From contig CAWBIU010000004.1 of the NCBI GenBank assembly GCA_963789015.1, positions 868,001 to 932,000 on the forward strand: a stretch of 64,000 bases of DNA, given 5' to 3'. How positions within the stretch are numbered: position 1 is the stretch's first letter; every line of letters starts with the position of its first letter. The translations under genes were made by a program, and so were the position numbers. The DNA comes from JAOPZW01 sp963789015 (GTDB lineage Bacteria; Actinomycetota; Thermoleophilia; Solirubrobacterales; Solirubrobacteraceae). This document shows, in pieces, positions 38,531 through 47,128 of the stretch. Under the pieces are notes generated by a model. That model was not told the DNA's origin, did not search any database, and saw only the letters and a list, made by a program, of their open reading frames with translations.

Positions 38531-39691
38531 TGGCTGCGACCGAGGTCGCCGCCGAGCGTCCCGAGAGCCCCGAGGAGGCCGCCGAGCTGCTGCGCGCGCT
38601 CGGCGACGCCGGCCGGACCGTGCGCGTCCGGGGCGGCGGCACGAAGCTCGGCTGGGGCGCGCGCGGCGCGCCGGTCGAGGTCGAGGTCTCCACCGGCGGG
38701 CTGACGCGGACGCTCGAGCACAACGAGGGCGACTTCACCGCCGTGCTCCAGGCGGGCGCGTCGCTGGCCGAGGCGCAGGCGACCTTCGCCGCCGGCGGGC
38801 AGATGTTCGCCATCGACCCGCCGCTCGGAGGCGGGCGACGCGGCCACGCTCGGCGGCGCCGTCGCGAGCGCCGACTCGGGACCGCTGCGCCACCGCTACG
38901 GCGGCGTGCGCGACCTCATCGTCGGCATGACCGTCGCCCTGTCCGACGGCAAGCTGTCGACGTCCGGCGGGCGCGTGATCAAGAACGTCGCGGGCTATGA
39001 CATCGGCAAGCTGTTCTCGGGCTCGATGGGCACGCTCGGCCTGATCGTCTCGGTGTCCGTGCGCCTGCACCCGCTGGCCGAGGGCAACGCCACCGCGTGG
39101 GGCACGGCCGCGGATCCGGCCGTGCTGGCGCGCACCGCGGCGACGCTCGCGGCGCTGCCGATCGAGGCCGACGCGCTCGACGTCGCCTGGGACGATCGCT
39201 CCGGCCGCCTGCTCGTGCGCTTCAGCGGCGCCGCCGCCGAGCGCCAGGCGCAGGCCGTGCTCGAGCGCCTGCGCGCGGGCGGCCTCGAGGACGTCCAGGC
39301 CACGGCCGACGACGCCGCCCTGTGGGACGCCCAGCGGGCCGCGCAGCGCTCCGAGGCGGGCGCCGTGATCAAGGTCTCCGCGCTGCCCGCCGACCTCGGC
39401 GTCGTGCTCGGCGTCGCCCGCGACGCGGGCGCGCGCGCCGTCGCCCGTGCCGCACTCGGGCTGTCGTGGCTGACGCTCGAGGGCGACCACCTGCCCGAGC
39501 GCGTCGCCGCCCTGCGCGCCGCGCTCGCGCCGCGCGCCTGCACGCTGCTCGACGCGCCCGGCGCCGTGCGCGAGCACGTGGCCACCTGGCCCGAGGTCGA
39601 CCCGGGCTCGCTGGCCGTCATGCGCCGCGTCAAGGAGCGCTTCGACCCCGCCCGGATCTTCAGCCCGGGCGCCTACGTGGGAGGGATCTGA
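38530..39691 (+). pseudogene. glcE: GlcE-like FAD-binding subunit, split by a one-base frameshift
   Basis: From the ATG overlapping the glcD stop (TGATG), the frame encodes the FAD-binding N-terminus, with RVRGGGTKLGWG and then FAIDPPLGG. It then shifts at about 38827-38836. The neighbouring frame continues GDAATLGGAVASADSGPLRH and RVIKNVAGYDIGKLFSGS, and runs to the TGA at 39691. Deleting one G in the GGCGGG run restores a protein of about 386 residues. The downstream half is otherwise well conserved, so a sequence error or recent mutation is likely. Confidence 0.88.
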
Positions 39692-39696
39692 CCACC

Positions 39697-41016
39697 TTGA
39701 GCTCGCTCGACGTCACCCAGCACGAGGCCACGGGCGACCCGGCGCGCCGGGCCTGGGACGAGCACCACCCGCCCGAGCTGGACCTGATCCGCGACTGCGT
39801 GCACTGCGGCTTCTGCCTGCCCACGTGCCCGAGCTACAAGGTCTTCGAGGAGGAGATGGACTCGCCGCGCGGGCGGATCCTGCTCATGCGCGTCGGGCAC
39901 GAGGAGGGCTCGGAGATCTCGCCGCAGTTCGTCACCCACCTCGACCGCTGCCTGGGCTGCATGGCCTGCGTGACCGCGTGCCCGTCGGGCGTCCAGTACG
40001 ACCGGCTGATCGAGCGCGCCCGGCCGCAGCTCGAGCGTCAGGTCGACCGGCCGTGGTCCCAGCGCGCGCTGCGGCGCGCCGTGTTCGAGCTGTTCACGCA
40101 CCCGGGGCGGCTGCGCGTCCTGGCGCCGCTGATGGCGCTCGAGCGCCGCTTGGGCATCACCGAGCGGCTCGCCCGTGTCCCGCTCGTCCGGCGCAACGCG
40201 CGGCTGCGCACGATGCTCGCGCTCACGCCCGACGTCCCCGCCGCCAACGCCGTGCACCGGCTCCCGCGCGTGACGAAGGCCAAGGGGACGGCCCGTGGTC
40301 GCGTCGCCTTCATGCAGGGCTGCGTCCAGCGCGTCTGGTTCGCCGACGTCAACGCGGCGACCGTCCGCGTCCTCGCCGCCGAGGGCTTCGAGGTCCACAC
40401 GCGGCGCACGCCGCGCTGCTGCGGCGCGCTGACGCTGCACTCCGGGCTCGAGGACGAGTCGCTCGTGCTGGCGCGCGAGACGATCGCCGCCTACGAGGAC
40501 TTCGACCACGTGATCGCCAACGTCGCCGGCTGCGGCTCGGCCATGAAGGACTACGGCCACCTGCTCGCCGACGACCCCGAGTGGGGCGAGCGCGCGAAGG
40601 CGTTCAGCGCCAAGGTGCGCGACGTCCACGAGCTGCTGGCCGAGCACGAGCCGCGGGCCGAGCGCCACCCGCTTGCCCTGCGCGTCGCCTACCACGACGC
40701 GTGCCACCTCGCCCACGCCCAGGGCGTGCGCCAGCCGCCGCGCGAGCTGCTGCGCTCGATCCCCGGGCTCGAGCTGCTCGAGCCCGCCGAGTGGGAGCTG
40801 TGCTGCGGCTCGGCCGGGATCTACAACGTCATGCAGCCCGAGGCCGCCGAGGAGCTGGGGCGCCGCAAGGCGCGCAACCTCGAGGCGACGGGCGCCGAGG
40901 TGATCGCCGCGGCCAATCCCGGCTGCACGATGCAGATCGGCGCGCACCTCGAGCGCGGCGAGATCCGCGTTGTCCACCCCATGCAGCTGCTCGACGCGTC
41001 GCTGCGCGGGGAGTGA
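39697..41016 (+). CDS. glcF: glycolate oxidase iron-sulfur subunit GlcF
   Basis: A 439-residue protein with two 4Fe-4S motifs (CVHCGFCLPTCPSY and CLGCMACVTACPSG) and two CCG domains (RRTPRCCGALTLHSG and ELCCGSAGIYN). It passes electrons from GlcD/GlcE to the respiratory chain. The TTG at 39697 was chosen as start, with GGGAGG upstream; no ATG fits before the first cluster. Confidence 0.92.
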   Translation: MSSLDVTQHEATGDPARRAWDEHHPPELDLIRDCVHCGFCLPTCPSYKVFEEEMDSPRGRILLMRVGHEEGSEISPQFVTHLDRCLGCMACVTACPSGVQYDRLIERARPQLERQVDRPWSQRALRRAVFELFTHPGRLRVLAPLMALERRLGITERLARVPLVRRNARLRTMLALTPDVPAANAVHRLPRVTKAKGTARGRVAFMQGCVQRVWFADVNAATVRVLAAEGFEVHTRRTPRCCGALTLHSGLEDESLVLARETIAAYEDFDHVIANVAGCGSAMKDYGHLLADDPEWGERAKAFSAKVRDVHELLAEHEPRAERHPLALRVAYHDACHLAHAQGVRQPPRELLRSIPGLELLEPAEWELCCGSAGIYNVMQPEAAEELGRRKARNLEATGAEVIAAANPGCTMQIGAHLERGEIRVVHPMQLLDASLRGE

Positions 41017-41027
41017 CGCGGCGCCGG

Positions 41028-42086
41028 ATGGACCACTGGCCCGCCCTCGCCGGCCTGTCGCTCGTCGTCGAGCGCTGTGAGTACGGGCGCCTCGACCCGG
41101 GCGACGGCTTTGCCGAGCAGGTCCACTCCACGCGCCTCGTCCGCCTGCTCGGCGGCGGCCAGGAGGGACGCGGCGAGGACATCACGCTGTTCATGGGCGA
41201 CGAGGCGCCGGACCTCGCGCTCGCCGGGGAGTGGACGCTCGAGAGCTTCTGCGCGCACCTCGACACGCTCGAGCAGTGGCCGGGCGAGCCGCCCGAGTGG
41301 GACATCGCGCGAGGCTTCCGCAGCTGGGCCTACGAGTCCGCGGCGCTGGACCTCGCGCTCGTGCAGGCCGGGCGGGCTCTGCACGACGTCATCGGGCGCG
41401 AGCCCCGCCCGGTGACGTACGTCAACTCGCTCGGGCTCGGCGACCCCGCCTCGGCCGACACGATCCTGCGGCGCCTCGAGCGCTATCCCGGGCTGCGCTT
41501 CAAGCTCGACGCCGCGGTCGGATGGACTCCCGAGATCGTCGACGTGCTCGTCGGCACGGGCGCCGTCCACACGATCGACTTCAAGGGCCGCTACGGGCTG
41601 GAGGTCGAGGACCCGGGCGCGCTGCCCGCGCTGTACGAGCGGCTGCTCGCCGCCTTCCCGGACGCGCTGATCGAGGACCCGCACGACCTCCCGGAGATCG
41701 CCGCGCTCGTCGAGCCGCACGCCGCCCGCGTCTCCTACGACGCGCCGATCCACACGGTCGCCGACCTCGACGACGTGCCGATCGCCGCGCGGACGTTCAA
41801 CATCAAGCCGAGCCGGGTCGGCCGGCTGCGCGACCTGTTCGCCCTCTACGACGCCTGCGAGCGGCGCGGGCTCGCGATGTACGGGGGCGGGATGGGCGAA
41901 CTGGGCGTCGCGCGCGGCCAGATCCAGCTGCTGGCGGCCATGTTCTCGCCCGACGGGCCGAACGACATCGCGCCGCCCGGGTTCAACGCGCTGGACCCGC
42001 GGGCGGGCCTGCCGACCTCCCCGCTGGCGCCCGATCCGGCGCCCGCCGGCTTCCGCCGTCGCGAGGACGCCGGCGAGCGACGTTAG
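41028..42086 (+). CDS. enolase-superfamily (muconate lactonizing / mandelate racemase-like) enzyme
   Basis: A 352-residue protein with the barrel motifs of the MLE-like subgroup: RFKLDAA (Lys and metal Asp), LIEDPHD (metal Glu), SYDAPIHTVADL (metal Asp) and FNIKPSRVG (second catalytic Lys). GGGMGELGVARGQIQ closes the barrel. The substrate cannot be told. Position directly after glcF suggests a role in 2-hydroxyacid or sugar-acid metabolism. The ATG at 41028 was used; a GTG at 41013 overlapping the glcF stop is also possible. Confidence 0.78.
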   Translation: MDHWPALAGLSLVVERCEYGRLDPGDGFAEQVHSTRLVRLLGGGQEGRGEDITLFMGDEAPDLALAGEWTLESFCAHLDTLEQWPGEPPEWDIARGFRSWAYESAALDLALVQAGRALHDVIGREPRPVTYVNSLGLGDPASADTILRRLERYPGLRFKLDAAVGWTPEIVDVLVGTGAVHTIDFKGRYGLEVEDPGALPALYERLLAAFPDALIEDPHDLPEIAALVEPHAARVSYDAPIHTVADLDDVPIAARTFNIKPSRVGRLRDLFALYDACERRGLAMYGGGMGELGVARGQIQLLAAMFSPDGPNDIAPPGFNALDPRAGLPTSPLAPDPAPAGFRRREDAGERR

Positions 42087-42234
42087 CCCTGTAGTAGCGG
42101 CAACGCGCCAACAAAGGAAAAGGGCTCAAGTCTTACCGGGCCCTTGCCGATGACTGCAGCATCCGGAGGAACGGAACCCCGCCGGAGACACGGAAGCCGG
42201 AGAGCTGGGACGCTCGAAGGTCATTCCGAATTGG
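42087..42234. other. non-coding stretch with scattered hairpins after the enolase-like gene
   Basis: No convincing gene on either strand. A stem AAGGGC/GCCCTT (42120-42145) and a TCCGG/CCGGA stem (about 42162-42185) are visible. It could be the 3' untranslated region or a structured RNA leading into the hairpin array. I could not match it to a known riboswitch class. Confidence 0.4.
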
Positions 42235-42394
42235 CAACGAGCACGGACGCTCGTTGTCCCTCTTGGGTGACGGGCATGGATGCCCGTTCGCCATCTCGCC
42301 GGCGAGCATGGACGCTCGTCGTCGTCTCTGATCGACGGACGGGCATGGACGTCCTCCGTCCCTCTCCTCGGGCGACGGGCACGGATGCCCGCCG
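42235..42394. repeat. array of five short hairpins with a conserved hexamer loop
   Basis: Five hairpins recur every 32-37 bases, each with a loop of the form A-Y-G-G-A-Y. They are CAACGAGC[ACGGAC]GCTCGTTG (42235-42256), ACGGGC[ATGGAT]GCCCGT (42270-42287), CGAGC[ATGGAC]GCTCG (42303-42318), a variant with ATGGAC and a GGACGG/CCGTCC outer stem (42337-42361), and CGGGC[ACGGAT]GCCCG (about 42376-42391). Stem sequences differ while pairing is kept. The array lies between convergent genes. Confidence 0.7.
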
Positions 42395-42428
42395 TCTCAC
42401 CCACGTGCCGGGGGGCTCTGGGGTGGGG

Positions 42429-42775
42429 CTACGGTGTGGCCGCCGTGACGACGAGATACCGGGCTCTCTCCTCACTCGGATTCGTCGTCGCGTGCGGCAC
42501 GCCGGCCGGGATGCGCAGCGCCTCGCCGGCGCCGATCACCACCCGCGTGCCCGCCCCGTCGTCCACGTCGAGGCGACCCTCGACCATGTAGAAGGTCTGC
42601 TCCGCGTCCTCGTGGACGTGCGACTCGGCGCCGCCGCCGGCGGCCATCTCGCAACCTGCACCCGCGCGCCCGCCGCGGCCTGCGCGACCCAGTGCGATCG
42701 CACGCCCCAGTGGCCGTCGGGCTCGAACCACTCGCGCTGGTCGGGGCGGATGATCTCGAGCGTCGGCGTCGTCAA
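42429..42775 (-). pseudogene. cupin-domain protein gene with a frameshift
   Basis: From an inferred TTG at 42775 the frame encodes TLEIIRPDQREWFEPDGHWGV up to GARVQVA. The cupin core (AESHVHEDAEQTFYMVEG, IPAGVPHATTNP) is in another frame ending at 42429. Adding one base near 42650 restores a continuous cupin of about 115 residues with metal-binding HxH and His residues. It lies 16 bases after the EamA gene. Confidence 0.75.
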
Positions 42776-42791
42776 CGTGGTCTCCTCGTCC

Positions 42792-43646
42792 TCAGGCCTG
42801 GATCGCGCTCAGCACGGCGACGCCGGAGACGATCGCGGCCACGCCGACGATCTGCACCCGGGCGAGTCGCTCGCCGAACAACGCGAATCCTCCCAGAGCG
42901 GCGAGCGCGGCGAACAGCGAGGCGAGCACGGCGGTGACGGCGATGCTGTCGCGCGCGCCGAGCGCGAAGCACGCGGCGCCCGCGACCTCGCAGATCCCGC
43001 CGAGGACGACGAAGGGCACGGCGGGCCGCGTGAGGATCAGGCGGCCCGCGGCGAGCAACGGGACGGCGATGACCACGATCCCGATGAGGCGGGCGGGCAG
43101 GAGGATCCAGGCGATCGGGACCTCGCCGCTCACGCGGCCGGTCGCGTACAGGCTGGCGCCGAAGACGGCCGCGGCGGTCACGGCGAGCAGCGCCGTGACG
43201 CGCGGGCTGCGCACGGGCGCCGCGTCGTCCGGCGCCTCGCGCGCCGTCGCGCTGAGGACGACGCCGACCGTGATCACCGTGAGCGTGATCACGACGCCGG
43301 CCGACAGCGCCTCCCCCGCGACGGTGGCCAGCACCGCGGCGATCGCGCCCTCGGTGGAGACGATCGGCGCGACGATCGCCACCTTGCCGCGGCGCAGCGC
43401 CTCGTAGGTGAGCAGCAGGCCGCCGACGTTGCCGCCGCCGACGATCGCGAGCCAGCGCAGCGTCTCGCCGTCGACGTCCTCCGGCGCGCGGCCCAGCGCC
43501 AGGAACGGCGCGATCGCCACGAAGCCCGACAACATCACCCACGCCAGCGCAGGGCCGGGCCCGATCAGGCGCGAGGACCGCGAGGAGCACAGCGTTGCCG
43601 TCGCGAACGCGAGCGCGGCGCCGACGCCGCCGAGGATGGCCGTCAT
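42792..43646 (-). CDS. EamA/DMT-family membrane transporter
   Basis: A 284-residue protein with about ten predicted helices in two EamA repeats. The first-repeat signature is seen around LLLTYEALRRGKVAIVAPIVSTEGAIAAVL. The second is around GARDSIAVTAVLASLFAALAALGGFALFGERLARVQIVG. It is a probable metabolite or drug exporter of unknown substrate. It is divergent from the tRNA-Arg gene, with 42 bases between. Confidence 0.87.
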   Translation of the reverse strand: MTAILGGVGAALAFATATLCSSRSSRLIGPGPALAWVMLSGFVAIAPFLALGRAPEDVDGETLRWLAIVGGGNVGGLLLTYEALRRGKVAIVAPIVSTEGAIAAVLATVAGEALSAGVVITLTVITVGVVLSATAREAPDDAAPVRSPRVTALLAVTAAAVFGASLYATGRVSGEVPIAWILLPARLIGIVVIAVPLLAAGRLILTRPAVPFVVLGGICEVAGAACFALGARDSIAVTAVLASLFAALAALGGFALFGERLARVQIVGVAAIVSGVAVLSAIQA

Positions 43647-43688
43647 CTCCCGGGATCATGGCGGCGCGCAGGGTACGATGGCCGTCCG

Positions 43689-43761
43689 GCGCCCGTAGCT
43701 CAGTGGATAGAGCGCTTGCCTCCGGAGCAAGAGGTCACAGGTTCGAATCCTGTCGGGCGCG
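43689..43761 (+). tRNA. tRNA-Arg (anticodon CCG)
   Basis: A complete cloverleaf. The acceptor stem is GCGCCCG/CGGGCGC, the D-arm GCTCAGTGGATAGAGC, the anticodon stem CTTGC/GCAAG with loop CTCCGGA, and the T-arm ACAGG-TTCGAAT-CCTGT; the discriminator base is G. CCA is not encoded. No terminator follows it directly. A 46-base near-copy of its 3' part, followed by a strong terminator, lies 3.4 kb downstream. A possible -10 (TACGAT, 43674-43679) precedes it. Confidence 0.97.
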
Positions 43762-43961
43762 CTGCGCGGTGACGCCGTGCTCTCGGACCGGCGCTCGTAT
43801 CGCAACGGACGGCCGCGCGACCAGACGGACACTCCACATCTCGTACCTGTCGGCCGGTAACAGTCACCGCATCCGCGTGTCCGTGTGCGTCTGGGGGATC
43901 TCGTGGCGACTTCACCGACCTGGCCGTCCAGTGTCGAGATCGGCGACCGTGCCGCACCATG

Positions 43962-44634
43962 AAGTCCACATCCGCGAGGAGCTGATCGAGGCGGGCCCGA
44001 ACCGGCCGCACGAGTGTCACAGCCCCGCGCGGAGCACCGCCTTGAGCTCGCTGCGGTGGTCGTGCTGTCGCTCGCCGTCCTGGCCACCGCGTGGAGCGGC
44101 TACCACGCAGCGCGCTGGTCGGGCGACACGCAGCGCTGTACACGGAGGCGTCCGCCCTACGTGTGAGGTCCGCCCAGTAGGCGGTGCGGGCGGGCCAGGC
44201 GCATCGACGACCAGCCCTACTTCAACGGTTGGCTCGACGCCTACGCCTCCGGTGACAAGCGGCTGGCTGCCATATACCGGCGCCGCTTTCGGTCTGAGTT
44301 CGTCCCGACATTTGCGCGTGGATCGCACAGCGTCCGTTCTCCTACCCGACGCGCGATCCCCGGGCCGCTGTACACGCCGCAATACCGGCCCGTGGAGTCC
44401 GTCCGGGCCGCGGAGCTCGATGCCGACGCGGAGAAGCTGTACCGCGAGGGCGTCGAGGCGAAGGAGCACGACGATTCCTACACCCTGTCGACCGTGTTCT
44501 TCGCGGCCGTCCTGTTCTTCGGCAGCGTCTCGCGGCGTCTGGAGTGGTGGCCGCGAGGTCTGGGGGTGTTCGCGCTCGGGAGCGTCATGCTGCTCCTCGG
44601 GCTGGTCTGGGTGGTGTCCCAGCCGACCGCGTAG
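43962..44634 (+). pseudogene. decayed membrane-protein gene
   Basis: Pieces of one protein are spread over all three frames. In order they read VHIREELIEAG, LAAVVVLSLAVLATAWSGYHAARWSG, LYTEASALRVRSAQ then a stop, YFNGWLDAYASGDKRLAAIYR, AWIAQRPF, PGPLYTPQYRPVESV, and finally the intact C-terminal part ending WWPRGLGVFALGSVMLLLGLVWVV. At least six indels and one stop are needed to explain this. The family (two to three helices with a WSGY motif) occurs as an uncharacterised protein in other bacteria, from general knowledge. It sits at the left end of the putative tRNA-Arg island. Confidence 0.75.
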
Positions 44635-44655
44635 TCGTCGAGCGAACCTGCCCCA

Positions 44656-46029
44656 TCACGTTCCTGACCCGCTCGCCGGCGGCGCCGCGAGATCGCGCAG
44701 CGACTCGCGGATGCCGTCGGCGACGACCTCGACGTCATCGACCGCGTCCCGGTCCGCGCACAGCCCGAAGAACAGCGTGTCCGCGGCCGAGATCACTGCG
44801 ACGCGCAACGCGTGGTGCTGCGCGATCTCGGCCAGCGAGTACAGCTCGCACACGCGGGCACCGAGCACGTAGACGTCTTCGCGCGGTCCCGGCACGTTCG
44901 AGACGTTCAGCGTGAACACCCGCGGGCTCATCGCCCGGCGGGCGACGGAGTGCCTCAGGGTGGCCGCGTAGAGCGCCTCGGCTTCGTGCTGGCGCTTGCG
45001 CTCGACGGTCTGACGGTTGACGGCCAGGAGGCGCTCGGCAAAGCCGGCCTCGCCGATGGGGAGGTCGACGAAGAAGTACGAGTCGCGATTCGCCGCGTCG
45101 TCTTGCCCGACAGCTGGGTGGAGGCTCACGGGCACCTTCGCGCGAATCCCCTGCTCGGGCAGGCCTCGGTGCTCGAGCCACGCCCGCATCCCACCCGCGA
45201 CAGCGGTGAGCACGACGTCGTTGATCGTCACCGCAGGGTCGATCGCCTTCGCCGCGGAGCGGCACGCCGCGAACGGGGCCGACGCGAAGGCGACCCGACG
45301 CGCGGGGCCCGCACCGTGATCGAGCGGCGTCGGCGTCGCGGTGAGGGCGAGGTCGCGCTTCACCGCCGCCTTGGACTCCAGCGCGAGGCGCCTCGTCTGC
45401 GCGAGGCCGCGCGCCCGGGCGCCGACCGAACGCGCGCGGCGCGCCGCCGGGCCGAGACCGGCCACCGCGCACCGAGCGAACAACGAGATGCCGCTCGGCG
45501 CCGGCGCGGGCTGCCAGGCGCTCGCCGGGACCGGCGCGGGATCCGACGTGCTGGACCACAAGAGCTCGCCGGCGAGCCGCATCGCCGACGTGCCGTCGGC
45601 CAGGCAGTGATGGATGCGCCAGACGAGTGCCATCGACCCGTCGGTCATCGCCTCGACGACATCGATCCGCCACAGCGGATGGGCGCGGTCGAGCCGCTCC
45701 GCCATGAGGCCGGCGACGATCTCGCGCAGCCGCTCCGGGCTCACCGGTCCGGCCTCTTCGACGGCGCGGACGTGGCGCGCGATGTCGAACGCCTCGTCGT
45801 CGATCCAGACCGAGCCGCCGGCCGTCCGCGGCGAGCGGACAAGCCGCCGGCGCAACCTAGGGGCGGCATCGAGGCGGCCGGCGACATTCGCGCGCAGCTG
45901 ATCCAGCGTGGGAAGCACGCGCTCCTCGCCGGGCCTCAGGACCACGACCTTGCAGGCGTGGCCGCGAACGTTGCCGGCTTCCAGATCGAGGATTCGGACG
46001 TCCTCGGCGCTCAGGTGATCGACCGGCAT
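44656..46029 (-). CDS. wax ester synthase / diacylglycerol acyltransferase (WS/DGAT)
   Basis: A 457-residue acyltransferase with the catalytic HHxxxDG motif (HHCLADG, 140-146). The later PLWRIDVVEA, INDVVLTAVAGGMR and NVSNVPGP blocks are typical of actinobacterial WS/DGAT. It would make triacylglycerols or wax esters for storage. The ATG giving MPVDHLSAEDVRIL was chosen over a longer Pro/Gly-rich upstream frame. It is the only intact gene between the two tRNA-Arg repeats. Confidence 0.92.
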   Translation of the reverse strand: MPVDHLSAEDVRILDLEAGNVRGHACKVVVLRPGEERVLPTLDQLRANVAGRLDAAPRLRRRLVRSPRTAGGSVWIDDEAFDIARHVRAVEEAGPVSPERLREIVAGLMAERLDRAHPLWRIDVVEAMTDGSMALVWRIHHCLADGTSAMRLAGELLWSSTSDPAPVPASAWQPAPAPSGISLFARCAVAGLGPAARRARSVGARARGLAQTRRLALESKAAVKRDLALTATPTPLDHGAGPARRVAFASAPFAACRSAAKAIDPAVTINDVVLTAVAGGMRAWLEHRGLPEQGIRAKVPVSLHPAVGQDDAANRDSYFFVDLPIGEAGFAERLLAVNRQTVERKRQHEAEALYAATLRHSVARRAMSPRVFTLNVSNVPGPREDVYVLGARVCELYSLAEIAQHHALRVAVISAADTLFFGLCADRDAVDDVEVVADGIRESLRDLAAPPASGSGT

Positions 46030-46179
46030 GACGGGACCTCCTCCGTCGGGCGTCAGGGCGACGCTACACCCGGCGGCGATGCCCGGGCGAGATGACGCAT
46101 CGCGGCCACCAGCGTCGTGAGCCGCCCGGTCAGGTCTGCACCACATGGCACCCGGCCTCCACGCGACCGGCCAGTCCGA

Positions 46180-47040
46180 GTTCCGTTATCGCCTCGGCGA
46201 CGCCCGGGAGGAGCGGATGGCCGGAGTCGTCGAAGCAAAGCCGCGAACGCTGCCCTCAACACGCCCAAGGTCCGCGCGCACGCGGTCTAGCGCCAACACC
46301 GAGCATCGCCGTTTCGTGGCCGCGCAGCCACTCCGAGCCGAGCAACGGCTCCGCGCGCGCGACGAACCAGGACAGGCGCTCGATCCACCGGCGATCTCGT
46401 CGGGGTCGCCGCTCAACGCTGGCAGCGGCGCGTACGACTCCCGCAACTGCTGGCCCTCGTCGGGGCGCACCAGCTTGTCGACGTTGCGCTCCGTGACGCG
46501 GCCCTGCGGGTGCATGTCAGCCGCCTCACGCACGATGCGCAGGCCCTCCGGGCGGTCGTAGTCGTTGAGTAGCCGGGCCGTCCAGATGCTCATCAGGCGG
46601 CCGCTCGGATCGTGCCGGTCCGGCTTCGCCCACGCGGTCGCGGTGCGGCGATGATGACGAAGGCGTGTCGAGCGACCAGCCCTCATCGAACCAACCGATC
46701 GGCGCTCGGCGAAAGCCCGCAGCCGGTCGTCGTGCCCTCCGGGGATCTCCGCAGGAGCAACGTCGGCGGTGAGGTCGGCGATCAACCAGAGGTCCTTCGC
46801 CGCCGGAGCATCGGCTCGCGGGCGATGTGCACCGCGTCGGTGAAGTCGTGGCAGCCGCCTGTGACTTCGATGCTGGACGCTTCCGTGCCTCGTGCATCTG
46901 CCGTGTTGTCCAAGGGCGCGCCCGCCGGGCCGCACGCCCCGGCGTGGAACACACACAGCGCGTAGGACTCTCGTGCAAGAGCATGCGCCCGAGCCCTGGG
47001 CACCAGTGCCAGATCGACCCGGATCGCGCCTGATCACACC
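46180..47040 (-). pseudogene. decayed coding remnant of unknown function
   Basis: On the minus strand, protein-like segments appear in different frames without a continuous reading frame. Examples are ESYALCVFHAGACGPAG, VTGGCHDFTDAVHIAREP, DLWLIADLTADVAPAEIPGG, IWTARLLNDYDRPEGLRIV, DKLVRPDEGQQLRESYAPLP and RWIERLSWFVARAEPLLGS. Amino acid composition in these pieces is natural, unlike the Arg/Pro/Ala shadows around them. No family was recognised. It fills the right part of the putative island. Confidence 0.5.
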
Positions 47041-47070
47041 GCATCAGCGCCCTCCGCGGGAGCCCCGAGG

Positions 47071-47105
47071 GCACGGATCTCCGCTTGCTATCGGGAGATC
47101 CGTGC
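47071..47105. repeat. perfect 12-base inverted repeat
   Basis: GCACGGATCTCC (47071-47082) and GGAGATCCGTGC (47094-47105) pair perfectly across an 11-base loop. It lies 24 bases before the partial tRNA copy. No T-run follows, so it may be a protein-binding site or a structural remnant of the inserted element. Confidence 0.7.
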
Positions 47106-47128
47106 CGTTAGCGCCCGGTTCTCGCTGT

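Noticed and set aside
42087..42235. A riboswitch (c-di-AMP, c-di-GMP or cobalamin type)
   Set aside because: Hairpins are present but I could not find the conserved core of any class, and there is no gene on the same strand directly downstream.
42772..43659. A 295-codon minus-strand frame overlapping the EamA gene
   Set aside because: It is the out-of-frame shadow of the EamA gene at 42792-43646, which has the expected helices and motifs.
42144..43772. A 542-codon plus-strand frame running through the hairpin array, cupin and EamA genes into the tRNA
   Set aside because: It is antisense to the clearly recognisable EamA transporter and passes through the tRNA; the product looks like shadow sequence.
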